NCBI RefSeq assembly: GCF_022346005.1
Contig: NZ_JAKRMY010000002.1
Location: forward strand, 1-64,000
DNA length: 64,000 nt
Origin: Corynebacterium sp. ACRPS
GTDB taxonomy: Bacteria > Actinomycetota > Actinomycetes > Mycobacteriales > Mycobacteriaceae
Reading direction: 5' to 3'
Position 1 is the stretch's first letter; each line of letters begins with the position of its first letter. The translations under genes were made by a program, and so were the position numbers. Under the pieces are notes generated by a model, which made no database searches, was not told the origin of the DNA, and worked only from the letters and a program-made list of their open reading frames with translations. Positions 53,281 to 61,266 of the stretch are shown here, piece by piece.

Positions 53281-53657
53281 ATTATGGAGTTCTGCAGGTT
53301 AAGCTGGGGCGGCTTGAGCGTGTATGGATTGCGTGCGATGCTGACTGCCGTGTTCGCGGTTCGGTCCGGAGCGTTGACCGCCCCGCTTGTTTTGGATGCG
53401 GCGTGCTAAGGCTTGAAGGTTCCGCGGATAAGTTGGCCCAGACTTTGCCGAGACGCCTTTGGAATACCTGAAGCGAGCCAGCCTTTCGAATCCGCCTGGG
53501 CTTGCCTGGGGTGTCTAGCGAACAGTCCCAACGGCCCAAACGCCCGATTGTGCGTGCGGGTGCCGATAGCTGGACTTTCCTGCCGCTGCGCCAGGGACAC
53601 TTATACCCTGGCATTTAGTCACAGTGACGTTAATCAAAGGGGTGAAGCCTTGGTCCT

Positions 53658-53822
53658 CTATTGGTTTTTATAGGTGCTCCATAGCTGCCAGATGGTTAAT
53701 ACCGCCAGCAATGCTGCAACCGCAGTGACAATCCACATCTGCTGGACCGCGACGAAAATCGAGAAAACTATGACGACTACGAGGCGGACCCACAGGGCGG
53801 AAATTAAGCGTCGAGAATTCAC
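53658..53822 (-). CDS. Small two-helix membrane protein of 54 residues
   Basis: GTG start at 53822, three bases after the YceI stop, so translationally coupled; TAG at 53660-53658. The sequence has two hydrophobic helices, LISALWVRLVVVIVFSIFVA and WIVTAVAALLAVLTIWQLW, with basic residues at both ends (NSRR, YKNQ). It is too regular to be chance and it sits exactly where a third operon gene would be. Family unknown; it may assist or anchor a complex with YceI. Confidence 0.72.
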   Translation of the reverse strand: MNSRRLISALWVRLVVVIVFSIFVAVQQMWIVTAVAALLAVLTIWQLWSTYKNQ

Positions 53823-53825
53823 GGT

Positions 53826-54527
53826 TTAGTCCTTGTTTAAGGAGATGCGCAGGTTGATCTCGCCGTCCTCGGCGACCTTAGCCGCCAGCATGTCAGGCGT
53901 CTCCACGTTGTAGTCCAGGCGGTTAATCGGAACGTCGCCGCCAATGACGATATCATCACCGTCACGCAGAACATCGAACTCATGGGTGATTTCCTGCGTC
54001 TTGTCCTTGATCGTAAGGTCACCGGTGAGCTTGACGGAGCCGATGGTGCCGTCTTCGGGGACATCGGCAAGCGAGGCGGGCTTGGTAAGCGTGAAGGAAG
54101 ACTCTGGGAAGTCTGAGGTCTTAAAGAGCTTGGACTTCATGTTTTGGTCGCGGACCTTCTTGTCCGTGGTGAGGGCATCCATATTCACCGTGATGGTGGC
54201 GGATTCCAGCGTGGAATCGGAAATCTCCGCCTGACCGGTGACCTCCGTGGTCGATCCGGAGGTGGACGTCCTCTCCGCAGGCAGAACCTCGTCGAAGGTA
54301 AAGCCCACCGAGGTGTGGTTATCGGCGCGACCCTTGGCCACTGACCAGGAACCGTCGAGCGGCGTTGAGGCTGCCTTGGCGCCATCGGCAGTCACGGGCT
54401 CCGTCTTGACGCCGCCGCTTTTGAAAAGCGAGTACACAATCGGGCCGATCGCTACGGCGGTAAGCACGAGGATTAAAACCACGAAAATGGAAACAACGAG
54501 TTTCCGGTTATAAAAAAGCTTTTTCAT
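53826..54527 (-). CDS. YceI-like lipocalin-fold protein, membrane-anchored
   Basis: 233 residues. An N-terminal anchor (LVVSIFVVLILVLTAVAIGPIVYSLF, split here over residues 10-35) is followed by the YceI domain: LDGSWSVAKGRADNHTSVGF, then ESATITVNMDALTTDKKVRD and FDVLRDGDDIVIGGDVPIN. YceI proteins bind isoprenoids or quinones in a lipocalin barrel outside the membrane. Three bases separate it from the upstream zinc-ribbon gene. Confidence 0.88.
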   Translation of the reverse strand: MKKLFYNRKLVVSIFVVLILVLTAVAIGPIVYSLFKSGGVKTEPVTADGAKAASTPLDGSWSVAKGRADNHTSVGFTFDEVLPAERTSTSGSTTEVTGQAEISDSTLESATITVNMDALTTDKKVRDQNMKSKLFKTSDFPESSFTLTKPASLADVPEDGTIGSVKLTGDLTIKDKTQEITHEFDVLRDGDDIVIGGDVPINRLDYNVETPDMLAAKVAEDGEINLRISLNKD

Positions 54528-54530
54528 CTA

Positions 54531-54881
54531 CTATCGAAGTCCTTCTAAACGCCGAGCCAGCGAAACAAGCTCCTCACACAGACTGGAAAGCTCTTCCGCG
54601 CTCGCGCCTTCTTCCGCGGCGGTATTAATGTCTTCTGCGGAACACCGCAATTCAAAAAGGCCGTCGCGCAAACCTTGCACTTTATCTGGGCTTAAGATTA
54701 CTGCATCGGCAGGAATATCCGTGCCACTGACATTGTTTCTTTGTTCATAGGCACGCTGTTTGCACGAGGCGCTGCAAAACTTACGTGGTCGTCCCCTACC
54801 GCCTTGGTCAATATCCTTTCCACACCATTGGCAGGAACCGACATTGCTTTCACGACTAGCTGTACGGATCACTCGATACAC
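54531..54881 (-). CDS. Small zinc-ribbon protein
   Basis: 116 residues. A treble-clef-like zinc motif C-x2-C...C-x3-C is seen in CQWCGKDIDQ and RKFCSASCKQRAYEQR, followed by a helical acidic C-terminal half (AEDINTAAEEGASAEELSSL). Similar proteins occur in many actinobacteria upstream of or near rbpA. Function unknown; nucleic-acid binding is likely from the ribbon. First gene of a three-gene operon with yceI and the small membrane protein, divergent from rbpA. Confidence 0.78.
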   Translation of the reverse strand: MYRVIRTASRESNVGSCQWCGKDIDQGGRGRPRKFCSASCKQRAYEQRNNVSGTDIPADAVILSPDKVQGLRDGLFELRCSAEDINTAAEEGASAEELSSLCEELVSLARRLEGLR

Positions 54882-54904
54882 TTTAGTCCATTAAACGGCG
54901 GGCT

Positions 54905-54936
54905 GGGAACAATACCGCCTGGGTGTTCGTTATAAT
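54905..54936 (+). promoter_or_regulatory. SigH-type promoter (and overlapping SigA -10) of rbpA
   Basis: GGGAAC at 54905-54910 and CGTT at 54928-54931 are 17 bases apart, matching the SigH/SigR consensus GGAAT-N16-20-GTT. TATAAT at 54931-54936 overlaps and could serve SigA. rbpA is in the thiol-stress sigma regulon in Streptomyces and mycobacteria. AAAAGGATG precedes the start codon. Confidence 0.65.
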
Positions 54937-54999
54937 AAATAGCTCTTAGGCGAAACTATCGCCGTCAATCAGGGATCTCTTTGAAAAGGATGATGTTGC

Positions 55000-55377
55000 A
55001 TGGCAGATCGCGTACTCCGTGGCAGCCGTATGGGTGCAGTCAGCTACGAAACTGACCGCGACCACGACCTCGCACCGCGTCAGATGGTGAAATACCGCAC
55101 GGATGATGGTGAGATTTATGAGGTGCCCTTTGCACATGAGGCAGAAATCCCTGAAGAATGGATGTGCAAGAATGGCAAACTGGGCCACCTCGTAGAGGGC
55201 GAAGGCGTGGAAGCTAAGCCCATCAAGCCACCGCGCACCCACTGGGATATGCTGCGGGAGCGTCGCTCCATCGAGGAGCTCGATGAGCTTTTGGAAGAGC
55301 GCATTAACCACCTGCGCTCCCGCCGTCGGACCGCTGCTCGCCTCCTCAAGGAGCAGGAACAGCAGAAGAAGTCTTAA
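55000..55377 (+). CDS. rbpA: RNA polymerase-binding protein RbpA
   Basis: 125 residues. The N-terminal tail and core (RVLRGSRMGAVSYETDRDHD, then MVKYRTDDGEIYEVPFAHEA) and the basic/sigma-interacting end (HWDMLRERRSIEELDELLEERI) match actinobacterial RbpA. It binds the SigA or SigB holoenzyme and stabilises the open complex. It lacks some zinc cysteines of the Streptomyces form; only one Cys remains. Its promoter looks SigH-dependent. A strong terminator follows. Confidence 0.95.
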   Translation: MADRVLRGSRMGAVSYETDRDHDLAPRQMVKYRTDDGEIYEVPFAHEAEIPEEWMCKNGKLGHLVEGEGVEAKPIKPPRTHWDMLRERRSIEELDELLEERINHLRSRRRTAARLLKEQEQQKKS

Positions 55378-55399
55378 AGGCTCAAGCGGTATTAATTAA

Positions 55400-55445
55400 A
55401 GCCCGTACCCCGGCTGCCATATTGGCACGGGGTACGGGCTTTCTG
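55400..55445. terminator. Bidirectional terminator between rbpA and ppm1
   Basis: AGCCCGTACCCCG (55400-55412) pairs with CGGGGTACGGGCT (55428-55440) over 13 bp, with TTTCT on one side and TTTAATTAA on the other strand. Confidence 0.92.
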
Positions 55446-55454
55446 CTGCTTAGA

Positions 55455-56354
55455 TTACTTCTTCTTAGTCAGCTGGCCCACCTGGTGCTTGACCAAGTAT
55501 CCCAGCTCATTGGCCAAGTTGGTGGCCCAGCCCACACCGTTGCGGGCCTTCTGGCCGGCATTGTGAACGGAGCCGTATTTGACCTCGTGGTCCGCCAGCT
55601 TGGACACCTCGCCGGCAAAATCCTTCACCTGCTCCGCGCGGTGGGCCACGCCCCACTTGGTTACCTCGAAGAGGGAATCCTTGACAAAGGAACCATCCAG
55701 CTTGGATTCGCCGTACTCGCGCTCGGTGAAGGTGATGGGTACCTCGCGGATATCGTATCCAGCCTTGACCGCGCGGAAGGCCAAGTCCACCTGGAAGATG
55801 TAGCCGGCCTTGGACAGCTCGTCAAAGTCGATGTCTTCCAACAGCTCGCGGCGGAAAGCGCGGTAGCCGGCGGTCATATCGGACAGGTCGGTTCCAAGCG
55901 CGAAGGAGATGTACAGGTTGCCCAAGCGGGACAGGTATTCGCGAGATGCCGGCCAGTTGACGGTCTCGCCGCCTGGCACATAGCGGGAGCCGATGACGAG
56001 GTCCGCGCCGTTGTCAATCTCCTCCAGCAGCAGATGCAGCTGCTCTGGGGCGTGGGAGCCATCAGCATCCATTTCACAAAGGACCTGGTAATCGCGCTCC
56101 AAGCCCCACTCGAAGCCGGCGATATAAGCGCCCAAGAGGCCGCCCTTGCCCTCGCGGTGCAACACGTGAATGTGGTCATCTTCTGCTGCGAAAGCATCGG
56201 CCTTCTCGCCGGTGCCGTCGGGGGAATTATCATCCACAACGAGGATGTGAACCTCTGGCAGCGCCTCGCGGACGCGGCCGGTAATCAAGGGAAGATTTTC
56301 AATCTCGTTATACGTTGGGATGATAACCAGCGTCGCAGAATCAAGAGTGCTCAC
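55455..56354 (-). CDS. ppm1: Polyprenol-phosphate mannosyltransferase Ppm1
   Basis: 299 residues, GT2 family. The start VIIPTYNEIENLPLITGRVREALP and the LVVDDNSPDGTG motif bind GDP-mannose; CEMDADGSHAPEQL holds the metal-binding DxD and GSRYVPGGETVNWP the acceptor region. It makes polyprenyl-phosphate mannose, donor for lipomannan and protein mannosylation. In M. tuberculosis this is one polypeptide with the N-acyltransferase; in corynebacteria the two are separate adjacent genes, as here. GTG start at 56354. Confidence 0.94.
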   Translation of the reverse strand: MSTLDSATLVIIPTYNEIENLPLITGRVREALPEVHILVVDDNSPDGTGEKADAFAAEDDHIHVLHREGKGGLLGAYIAGFEWGLERDYQVLCEMDADGSHAPEQLHLLLEEIDNGADLVIGSRYVPGGETVNWPASREYLSRLGNLYISFALGTDLSDMTAGYRAFRRELLEDIDFDELSKAGYIFQVDLAFRAVKAGYDIREVPITFTEREYGESKLDGSFVKDSLFEVTKWGVAHRAEQVKDFAGEVSKLADHEVKYGSVHNAGQKARNGVGWATNLANELGYLVKHQVGQLTKKK

Positions 56355-56368
56355 AGTAATTAATGCTC

Positions 56369-57886
56369 CTACTTTTCTTTAGCGCCGACACCGCGAGGTG
56401 TACGACCCAATCGGTTGGTACGCACAGCAATGAGTGCGCAGACGGTACCAATAATAACCATCAGCCACTGCATGAGCGAACCGTAGCGCACCGAAAATGT
56501 TTCACCGGTTTTCAGCGGCAGGCTTTCTACCAGTGCCGCGGGCTCAAAGAGCTCCGAGGATTGGCTTACGCTGCCGTCTGGGTGAACGAGTGCCGAGACC
56601 CCAGAGGTGGCTGCGACCACGACGGCGCGGTCGGTTTCGAGCGCGCGCAGCCTGCTCATGGCCAGTTGCTGGTACGTCATATCGGAAAAGCCGAACGTGG
56701 CGTTATTGGTAGGCGTCGTGAGAATCTGCGCGCCGTTTTTGATGGATTCGTGGAAGGCGTTATCGAAGGAGACCTCATAACAGGTCGCCACACCTACCGC
56801 GACGGAATTCATGGAGACCACACCAGGCCCATCCCCTGCCTTAAAATCCCCGGCAAGGTCGACGTAGTCCGAAAAATGCGCGAAGAAGTCCCGCATAGGC
56901 ATGGTCTCACCGAATGGCTGCAGGTACTTCTTATAGTGATGGTCGCCCACGCCGTGGCCGGGAGTAAAGACTTGCATGGTATTGCGCGCGCCCACCTCAT
57001 CGCGGGTGGCGGTGCCAACCAGCACTGGAGCGTCAATGGCATCGACGGCCCCGCTAATGGCCTGGGCCGCCTCGCCGTCACGGAAAGGATCGATATCGGA
57101 AGAGTTTTCCGGCCAGATCACCAGATCTATATCGTCTTCGCGGCGGGCTAGCTTCTCCGTTTCTTGGACGTGGTTATTCAGCACCGCCCGCCGTTGCCCG
57201 GCGAAATCCAAACCACTGCGCGGAACGTTGCCTTGGATCGCGGCCACCTTGGTATCGCCCACCTTGGTATCTGCGGGATCGATGCCGCGCCCAGCCGCGA
57301 GTCCCGCAATGAGCGGGAGAATAAGCGCGGCGCCAGCGGCTATCTTTACCCGCCCGCCGCGCAGCAACAAGCCGGCCAGACCGCAGGCGCACAATGCCGT
57401 TGCCACCGTGATCATCGAGGTCCCACCCCACGGGGCTAGGTTGGCTAAGGGCCCTTCAATTTGCCCCCACGCCAGTTTGACCCAAGGGAAACCGCCAAAG
57501 GGCACAGAGGAACGCAGGACCTCAACGGCGAGGTATACGAAGGGAAAGACCAGAAATCCATATCGCCATCGCGCCACCGCGGCCCCAAAGATGCCTAAAA
57601 GGATGGCATAGACCGAAAGCCAGATAGAAAGCGCCGCATAGGGCACGGTCCCTACCAACTCGCCAATCCACGGCAGGCTCAGCAGGTACAAGACCAAGCC
57701 GTGCGTTACCGCCAAGAGGGCACCTGTAGCCCCGCGCACCTGTCGCCCACGCCACGGCATCAGGCTCACATACAGCAGGGCGATGCCTATAATCGCGCCC
57801 CACCACCAGCCGCGAGGCTCAACGGCGGTAAAGGTCAGCGCACCAGAAATACCCGCTATGACCAGGCGGGCGAAAAATACCGCCAC
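56369..57886 (-). CDS. lnt: Apolipoprotein N-acyltransferase (Ppm2/Lnt)
   Basis: 505 residues. Six or more N-terminal membrane helices lead to a nitrilase-type periplasmic domain with catalytic Glu in VIWPENSSDIDPF, Lys near HHYKKYLQPFGET, and Cys in GVATCYEVSFDNAFH. It transfers a fatty acyl chain to the amino terminus of lipoproteins. The GTG at 57886 directly follows the stop of the FxsA gene and ppm1 is 14 bases downstream, so fxsA, lnt and ppm1 form one operon. Also called ppm2 in corynebacteria. Confidence 0.94.
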   Translation of the reverse strand: MAVFFARLVIAGISGALTFTAVEPRGWWWGAIIGIALLYVSLMPWRGRQVRGATGALLAVTHGLVLYLLSLPWIGELVGTVPYAALSIWLSVYAILLGIFGAAVARWRYGFLVFPFVYLAVEVLRSSVPFGGFPWVKLAWGQIEGPLANLAPWGGTSMITVATALCACGLAGLLLRGGRVKIAAGAALILPLIAGLAAGRGIDPADTKVGDTKVAAIQGNVPRSGLDFAGQRRAVLNNHVQETEKLARREDDIDLVIWPENSSDIDPFRDGEAAQAISGAVDAIDAPVLVGTATRDEVGARNTMQVFTPGHGVGDHHYKKYLQPFGETMPMRDFFAHFSDYVDLAGDFKAGDGPGVVSMNSVAVGVATCYEVSFDNAFHESIKNGAQILTTPTNNATFGFSDMTYQQLAMSRLRALETDRAVVVAATSGVSALVHPDGSVSQSSELFEPAALVESLPLKTGETFSVRYGSLMQWLMVIIGTVCALIAVRTNRLGRTPRGVGAKEK

Positions 57887-58489
57887 CTATTTTCCACCCT
57901 GCGAATTATCATCGCCGCCGCGGGGACCGAAGTCATCAGGGTCCAGGTTCTCGGACCAGTTGCGCAGCTCTTCCTCATCGATTACCTCGTGGGAATCGCT
58001 CTGACCCGAGGCCTGACCAAAGGATTGCCCCGAGGCCTGCCCAAAGGAACCAAAGTTGCCATAGCTATCGTGCTGTTGCGCCATGGGCGATGCCTCGTAA
58101 ATGCGCACACCCATCTTCTCCACTTTGCGGTAGATGGATACGGCCATAAACTTTCGAAACAGCGACCGCGTTGGGGCGAAGATGAGCAGGAGCCCCAGAA
58201 AACTGGTCAAGAACCCGGGCAGGGACAGCAACATGCCACCGGCCAAGGTTAAGCCCACGTTGCCGGCGGTTTTACCTACGTTGTCATCGCGCACGTAGTA
58301 GGTCCCGTCACCGGCCTGCTCTACCTGTTTACCCATCAGCCGACGCACCTCAATGCCGGCGATGGACATGCCAAAGAACATCGTGATGAACAGGGCAATG
58401 AGCGCCCAAAAGACGCCAATCCACTCAGCGACGGCCCAAAACGCTAAGGTTTCCGCCAGCATATAGAGGACGAGATATAAAATCGGCAT
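57887..58489 (-). CDS. FxsA-like membrane protein
   Basis: 200 residues from the ATG at 58489. Two N-terminal hairpin helices (LYLVLYMLAETLAFWAVAEW, FWALIALFITMFFGMSIAG) and two more in the middle (GLTLAGGMLLSLPGFLTSFL) are typical of FxsA, whose E. coli member limits phage F exclusion of T7. In bacteria generally its role is unclear. The C-terminal tail carries a tandem repeat SFGQASGQSFGQASGQ and then an acidic end. First gene of the ppm operon. Confidence 0.8.
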   Translation of the reverse strand: MPILYLVLYMLAETLAFWAVAEWIGVFWALIALFITMFFGMSIAGIEVRRLMGKQVEQAGDGTYYVRDDNVGKTAGNVGLTLAGGMLLSLPGFLTSFLGLLLIFAPTRSLFRKFMAVSIYRKVEKMGVRIYEASPMAQQHDSYGNFGSFGQASGQSFGQASGQSDSHEVIDEEELRNWSENLDPDDFGPRGGDDNSQGGK

Positions 58490-58553
58490 AGCTTCCAGTT
58501 TAACGAGCAATGCTGACGATGTGCTGGCAACACTCAGGCTACACTGGCAAGCT

Positions 58554-59366
58554 ATGCATTACCCCGAATTTTTCCAGCACCCCGAGTCCGGCACTTGCCT
58601 GCGCCTACACGTTGTAGGCGGGTTTACCAGCCCCAATGATTGGATCCATTTGGGTTATTGCGCGGCGCATTGGGCCGATGGCAGCGTTTATATTCGCCCC
58701 AATTCCGCCATCGAGTTGCGGGGAGTTACAGACAAGGCGCAGCTGGCGGCGGAGCTGGATGAATTGGAGCTGCAGAGCTTCCACATTCCTATGCTGGCCT
58801 CTCCCCTTTCTGCCGCGGCGAAGCAGGCCGCGCGCGAGCTGGCCACGCACCTGAATACCGAACAGCCCGGCTTGGAATCGCTCGCAATTACCGCTACCGA
58901 CGACGATCTCCCGGCTTCTGCCACGCAGGTCAACATGCGGCTGCTTGACGATGCCACCTTGAATATCACCCAGTCCCCCGCCGCCGACAGCCCTACCGCG
59001 GGTCTCTCGCTTGCCGATGCCGCAGCCCACCTCCAACGCCTCGGTGCACAAAACACCGAGACGAAGGGCGGTGTGACAAGTGACGCGGAGCTTAACGCAG
59101 AACCTGGGCCCATTGGCTGGTTGGACGAGCACCAGGCAGAAGGCGTGGTCGACCTTGGCGCGGGGGTCTACCAAGGCGCCATCCCGGCGCAGTTCGCGCA
59201 GCTTATCGGCCAGCTCGAGGTGAACATCACGGTCACCCCGTGGGGTGGCTTAGTCTTTCACGACATCGCGGAGGGCGATGCCGAGGTCGTCCTCCGCGTG
59301 CTCGCCCCGCGCGGATTCATCTTCGACATCAACTCGCCCCTATTGCGGGAAGGCGAGGCCGACTAG
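58554..59366 (+). CDS. CobG-like nitrite/sulfite reductase-domain protein, reduced
   Basis: 270 residues from the ATG at 58554; TACACT eight bases upstream suggests a leaderless message. Two ferredoxin-like half-domains are seen: SVYIRPNSAIELRGVTDKAQ near residue 60 and LEVNITVTPWGGLVFHDIAE near residue 230. These match the substrate-binding halves of CobG/precorrin-3B synthase and sulfite reductases. Only two Cys remain (TCLRLH and GYCAAHW), so the 4Fe-4S/siroheme centre is absent. Cobalamin genes that follow in relatives are not here. A remnant or a repurposed protein. Confidence 0.6.
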   Translation: MHYPEFFQHPESGTCLRLHVVGGFTSPNDWIHLGYCAAHWADGSVYIRPNSAIELRGVTDKAQLAAELDELELQSFHIPMLASPLSAAAKQAARELATHLNTEQPGLESLAITATDDDLPASATQVNMRLLDDATLNITQSPAADSPTAGLSLADAAAHLQRLGAQNTETKGGVTSDAELNAEPGPIGWLDEHQAEGVVDLGAGVYQGAIPAQFAQLIGQLEVNITVTPWGGLVFHDIAEGDAEVVLRVLAPRGFIFDINSPLLREGEAD

Positions 59367-60109
59367 CGCGGCATGTGCCGCCAGATGGGTCGGGGCACCA
59401 ACCGCATGACCCATGCCAAGGCTTGTAGCGCCCTTGGGATCCACAGGGTGTGGCTGCGCGCCTGACCGCGGCGGTCATCGTTATCTATGCAGGCGACGAC
59501 GGCATCGGCGACATCGCCTGGCCGCACCGATAGTGGGGCCGGTTTCATTCCTTGGGTCATGGACCCGATGACGAGCCCTGGGCGCGCGGTAATCAGGCCA
59601 AGCCCGCTGCCGTGCAGCCTGTCCGCAAGGCCCTGGCAAAAGGCATCCAGCCCGGCTTTGGTGGAACCGTAGACATAATTGGCGCGCCGCGCCCGCCACC
59701 CAGCGATGGAAGAAAAGGCCACGATGTGGCCGCGCGGCATCGACTGAGCCGCCACCGTGAGTACGGAGACCTGGGCGGTGTAGTCGATGGTGGCGATCTG
59801 TGCCGCGTGGGCAGGATCGGTGTCCGCCCTATCTTGATCCCCCAGAATGCCAAAGGCGACCACGGTAAGTTCAATCGCGCGGACGCGTTCCTTGGCCTCG
59901 GCAAAGATCTGGCGGTGCTGGGAAAAGTCCTCCGCGTCAAAGGACAGCTGGTGGACGCTGCGCGCACCAGCGGCCTCTAACCGGGAGGTAATCTCCTCAA
60001 GCCCGTGGGTCCCGCGCGCGGCGAGGACGATGTCGTTGCCGCGGGCCACGCGCTGGGCGATTTCGCCGCCGATATCGCTGCGCCCGCCCAGGATCAGTAC
60101 GCCAGCCAC
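59363..60109 (-). CDS. Short-chain dehydrogenase/reductase
   Basis: 248 residues. NAD(P)-binding GGRSDIGGEIAQRVARG at the N-terminus, the catalytic Ser in IVAFSSIAGWRARR and the Y-x3-K in YVYGSTKAG near residue 150. The homologue beside the Xaa-Pro peptidase gene in mycobacteria is Rv2073c. DprE2-like SDRs look similar, so a sugar-lipid substrate is possible, but nothing here proves it. Stop and start overlap its neighbours closely. Confidence 0.87.
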   Translation of the reverse strand: MAGVLILGGRSDIGGEIAQRVARGNDIVLAARGTHGLEEITSRLEAAGARSVHQLSFDAEDFSQHRQIFAEAKERVRAIELTVVAFGILGDQDRADTDPAHAAQIATIDYTAQVSVLTVAAQSMPRGHIVAFSSIAGWRARRANYVYGSTKAGLDAFCQGLADRLHGSGLGLITARPGLVIGSMTQGMKPAPLSVRPGDVADAVVACIDNDDRRGQARSHTLWIPRALQALAWVMRLVPRPIWRHMPR

Positions 60110-61231
60110 TTAGCGCACTTCGCGTTCGACGACGTTGAGGGACTCGTAGCCATCCTTGGTAAGTACCACGATATCCTCGAGGCGCATGCCCCACTTTCCC
60201 TCCAGGTAAATGCCCGGCTCGATGGAAAAGGCCATGCCCTCTTCCAGCGCTAGGTCATTGCCCTCCATGATAAAGGGCTCCTCGTGGGTCGAGAGACCAA
60301 TACCGTGGCCGGTGCGGTGGACGAATTTATCGCCCCAACCGGCATCGGCAATGGCCTTCCTAGCAACCCCGTCGATTTCTTCGGCCGTGCTGCCGGGCTT
60401 GGCGGCGGCGCGGGCGGCCGCCTGGGCATCGTAAAGCACGGCATAGGCGTCCTGGAAGTCCTGCGGCGCCTGGCTGAGATCGCCGCCTACGACGTAGGTG
60501 CGGGTGCAATCGGAGTGGTAGCCGGAGGGCAAGGTACCGCCGAGATCCACGACAACGGGCTCGCCCGCCGCCAGCTTCCGGTCAGAGAAGCTGTGGTGCG
60601 GATTGGCGCCATTCGGGCCGGAGCCCACGATGACGAAGTCAATGATGGAATGCTCTTCGAGAATGAGCTTTTCCAGTTCATGGGCCACCTCGGCCTCGGT
60701 GCGGCCGGGCTGCAGGAGCTCGGGGACCTTGGCGTGCACGGCGTCGATGGCCTGACCGGCTTTGCGCAGCTCCGCGATTTCCGCCTCGTCCTTGCGGGTA
60801 AACAGCTCTGCCAGCGCGTAGGTGGCAAGGACGTAGTCCGCATCAGATACGAGCCCCTGGAACTGCAGGATATGATCCGCCGTTAGGGATTGGCCCAGCG
60901 CGACCTTCGTGATCGACGCAGCGCCCTTGAGAGCGAGCTCGTAGGGATTATCGCCGTCATTCCACCCGCGCAGCTCAACGTCGAGCTTGCCGACGGGCGC
61001 CGATTTAATATCCGTGATATCCGTATTCGGCGAGACAATCCACGGCGTGCCGCTTTGGGGAACGGCCAGCACCGTCAGGCGCTCGTGGGACGATACCCAC
61101 GAACCGGTCAGGTAGGCGAAATCGGGGCCGGTGCCAATCAGCAAAAGGTCAATGCCCTGCTGGGCGGCTGCTTCTTGCGCGGCCGCGAGCCGACGCGAAT
61201 ACACTTCGGGAGAAAAAGCCTGAGTAGTCAT
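60110..61231 (-). CDS. pepQ: Xaa-Pro aminopeptidase/dipeptidase (M24 family)
   Basis: 373 residues. N-terminal creatinase-like domain, then the pita-bread metal site: Asp in VVDLGGTLPSGYHSDCTRTY (two ligands), His in VHRTGHGIGLSTHEEPFI, Glu in FSIEPGIYLEGKWGMRLED (two ligands). It cleaves peptides before or after proline with two Mn or Co ions. The stop codon touches the SDR start, so the two are co-transcribed. pepE/pepQ naming varies among actinobacteria. Confidence 0.92.
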   Translation of the reverse strand: MTTQAFSPEVYSRRLAAAQEAAAQQGIDLLLIGTGPDFAYLTGSWVSSHERLTVLAVPQSGTPWIVSPNTDITDIKSAPVGKLDVELRGWNDGDNPYELALKGAASITKVALGQSLTADHILQFQGLVSDADYVLATYALAELFTRKDEAEIAELRKAGQAIDAVHAKVPELLQPGRTEAEVAHELEKLILEEHSIIDFVIVGSGPNGANPHHSFSDRKLAAGEPVVVDLGGTLPSGYHSDCTRTYVVGGDLSQAPQDFQDAYAVLYDAQAAARAAAKPGSTAEEIDGVARKAIADAGWGDKFVHRTGHGIGLSTHEEPFIMEGNDLALEEGMAFSIEPGIYLEGKWGMRLEDIVVLTKDGYESLNVVEREVR

Positions 61232-61266
61232 GCCCCACAGTCTACTAGCCAGCGGCCTGGGCTAGC

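Larger units (their letters stand above)
53023..53657. other. Gene-poor interval with inverted repeats
   Basis: No convincing gene is seen in about 630 bases; open frames on both strands have odd composition and no homology I recognise. It contains a 13-bp inverted repeat (53121-53170), the palindrome ATAATGTACATTAT (53261-53274) and a hairpin GCCAGGG/CCCTGGC (53590-53612). It could be the remains of a mobile element. Confidence 0.55.

Noticed and set aside
53282..53614. Minus-strand ORF of 110 codons in the same interval
   Set aside because: Composition is Arg/Ser/Pro-rich, as expected from GC-rich non-coding sequence, with no motif and no neighbour coupling.
53413..53673. Plus-strand ORF of 86 codons in the gene-poor interval
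   Set aside because: Odd composition (many Cys, Trp, Arg), no ribosome-binding site, and it overlaps the better-supported small membrane gene.
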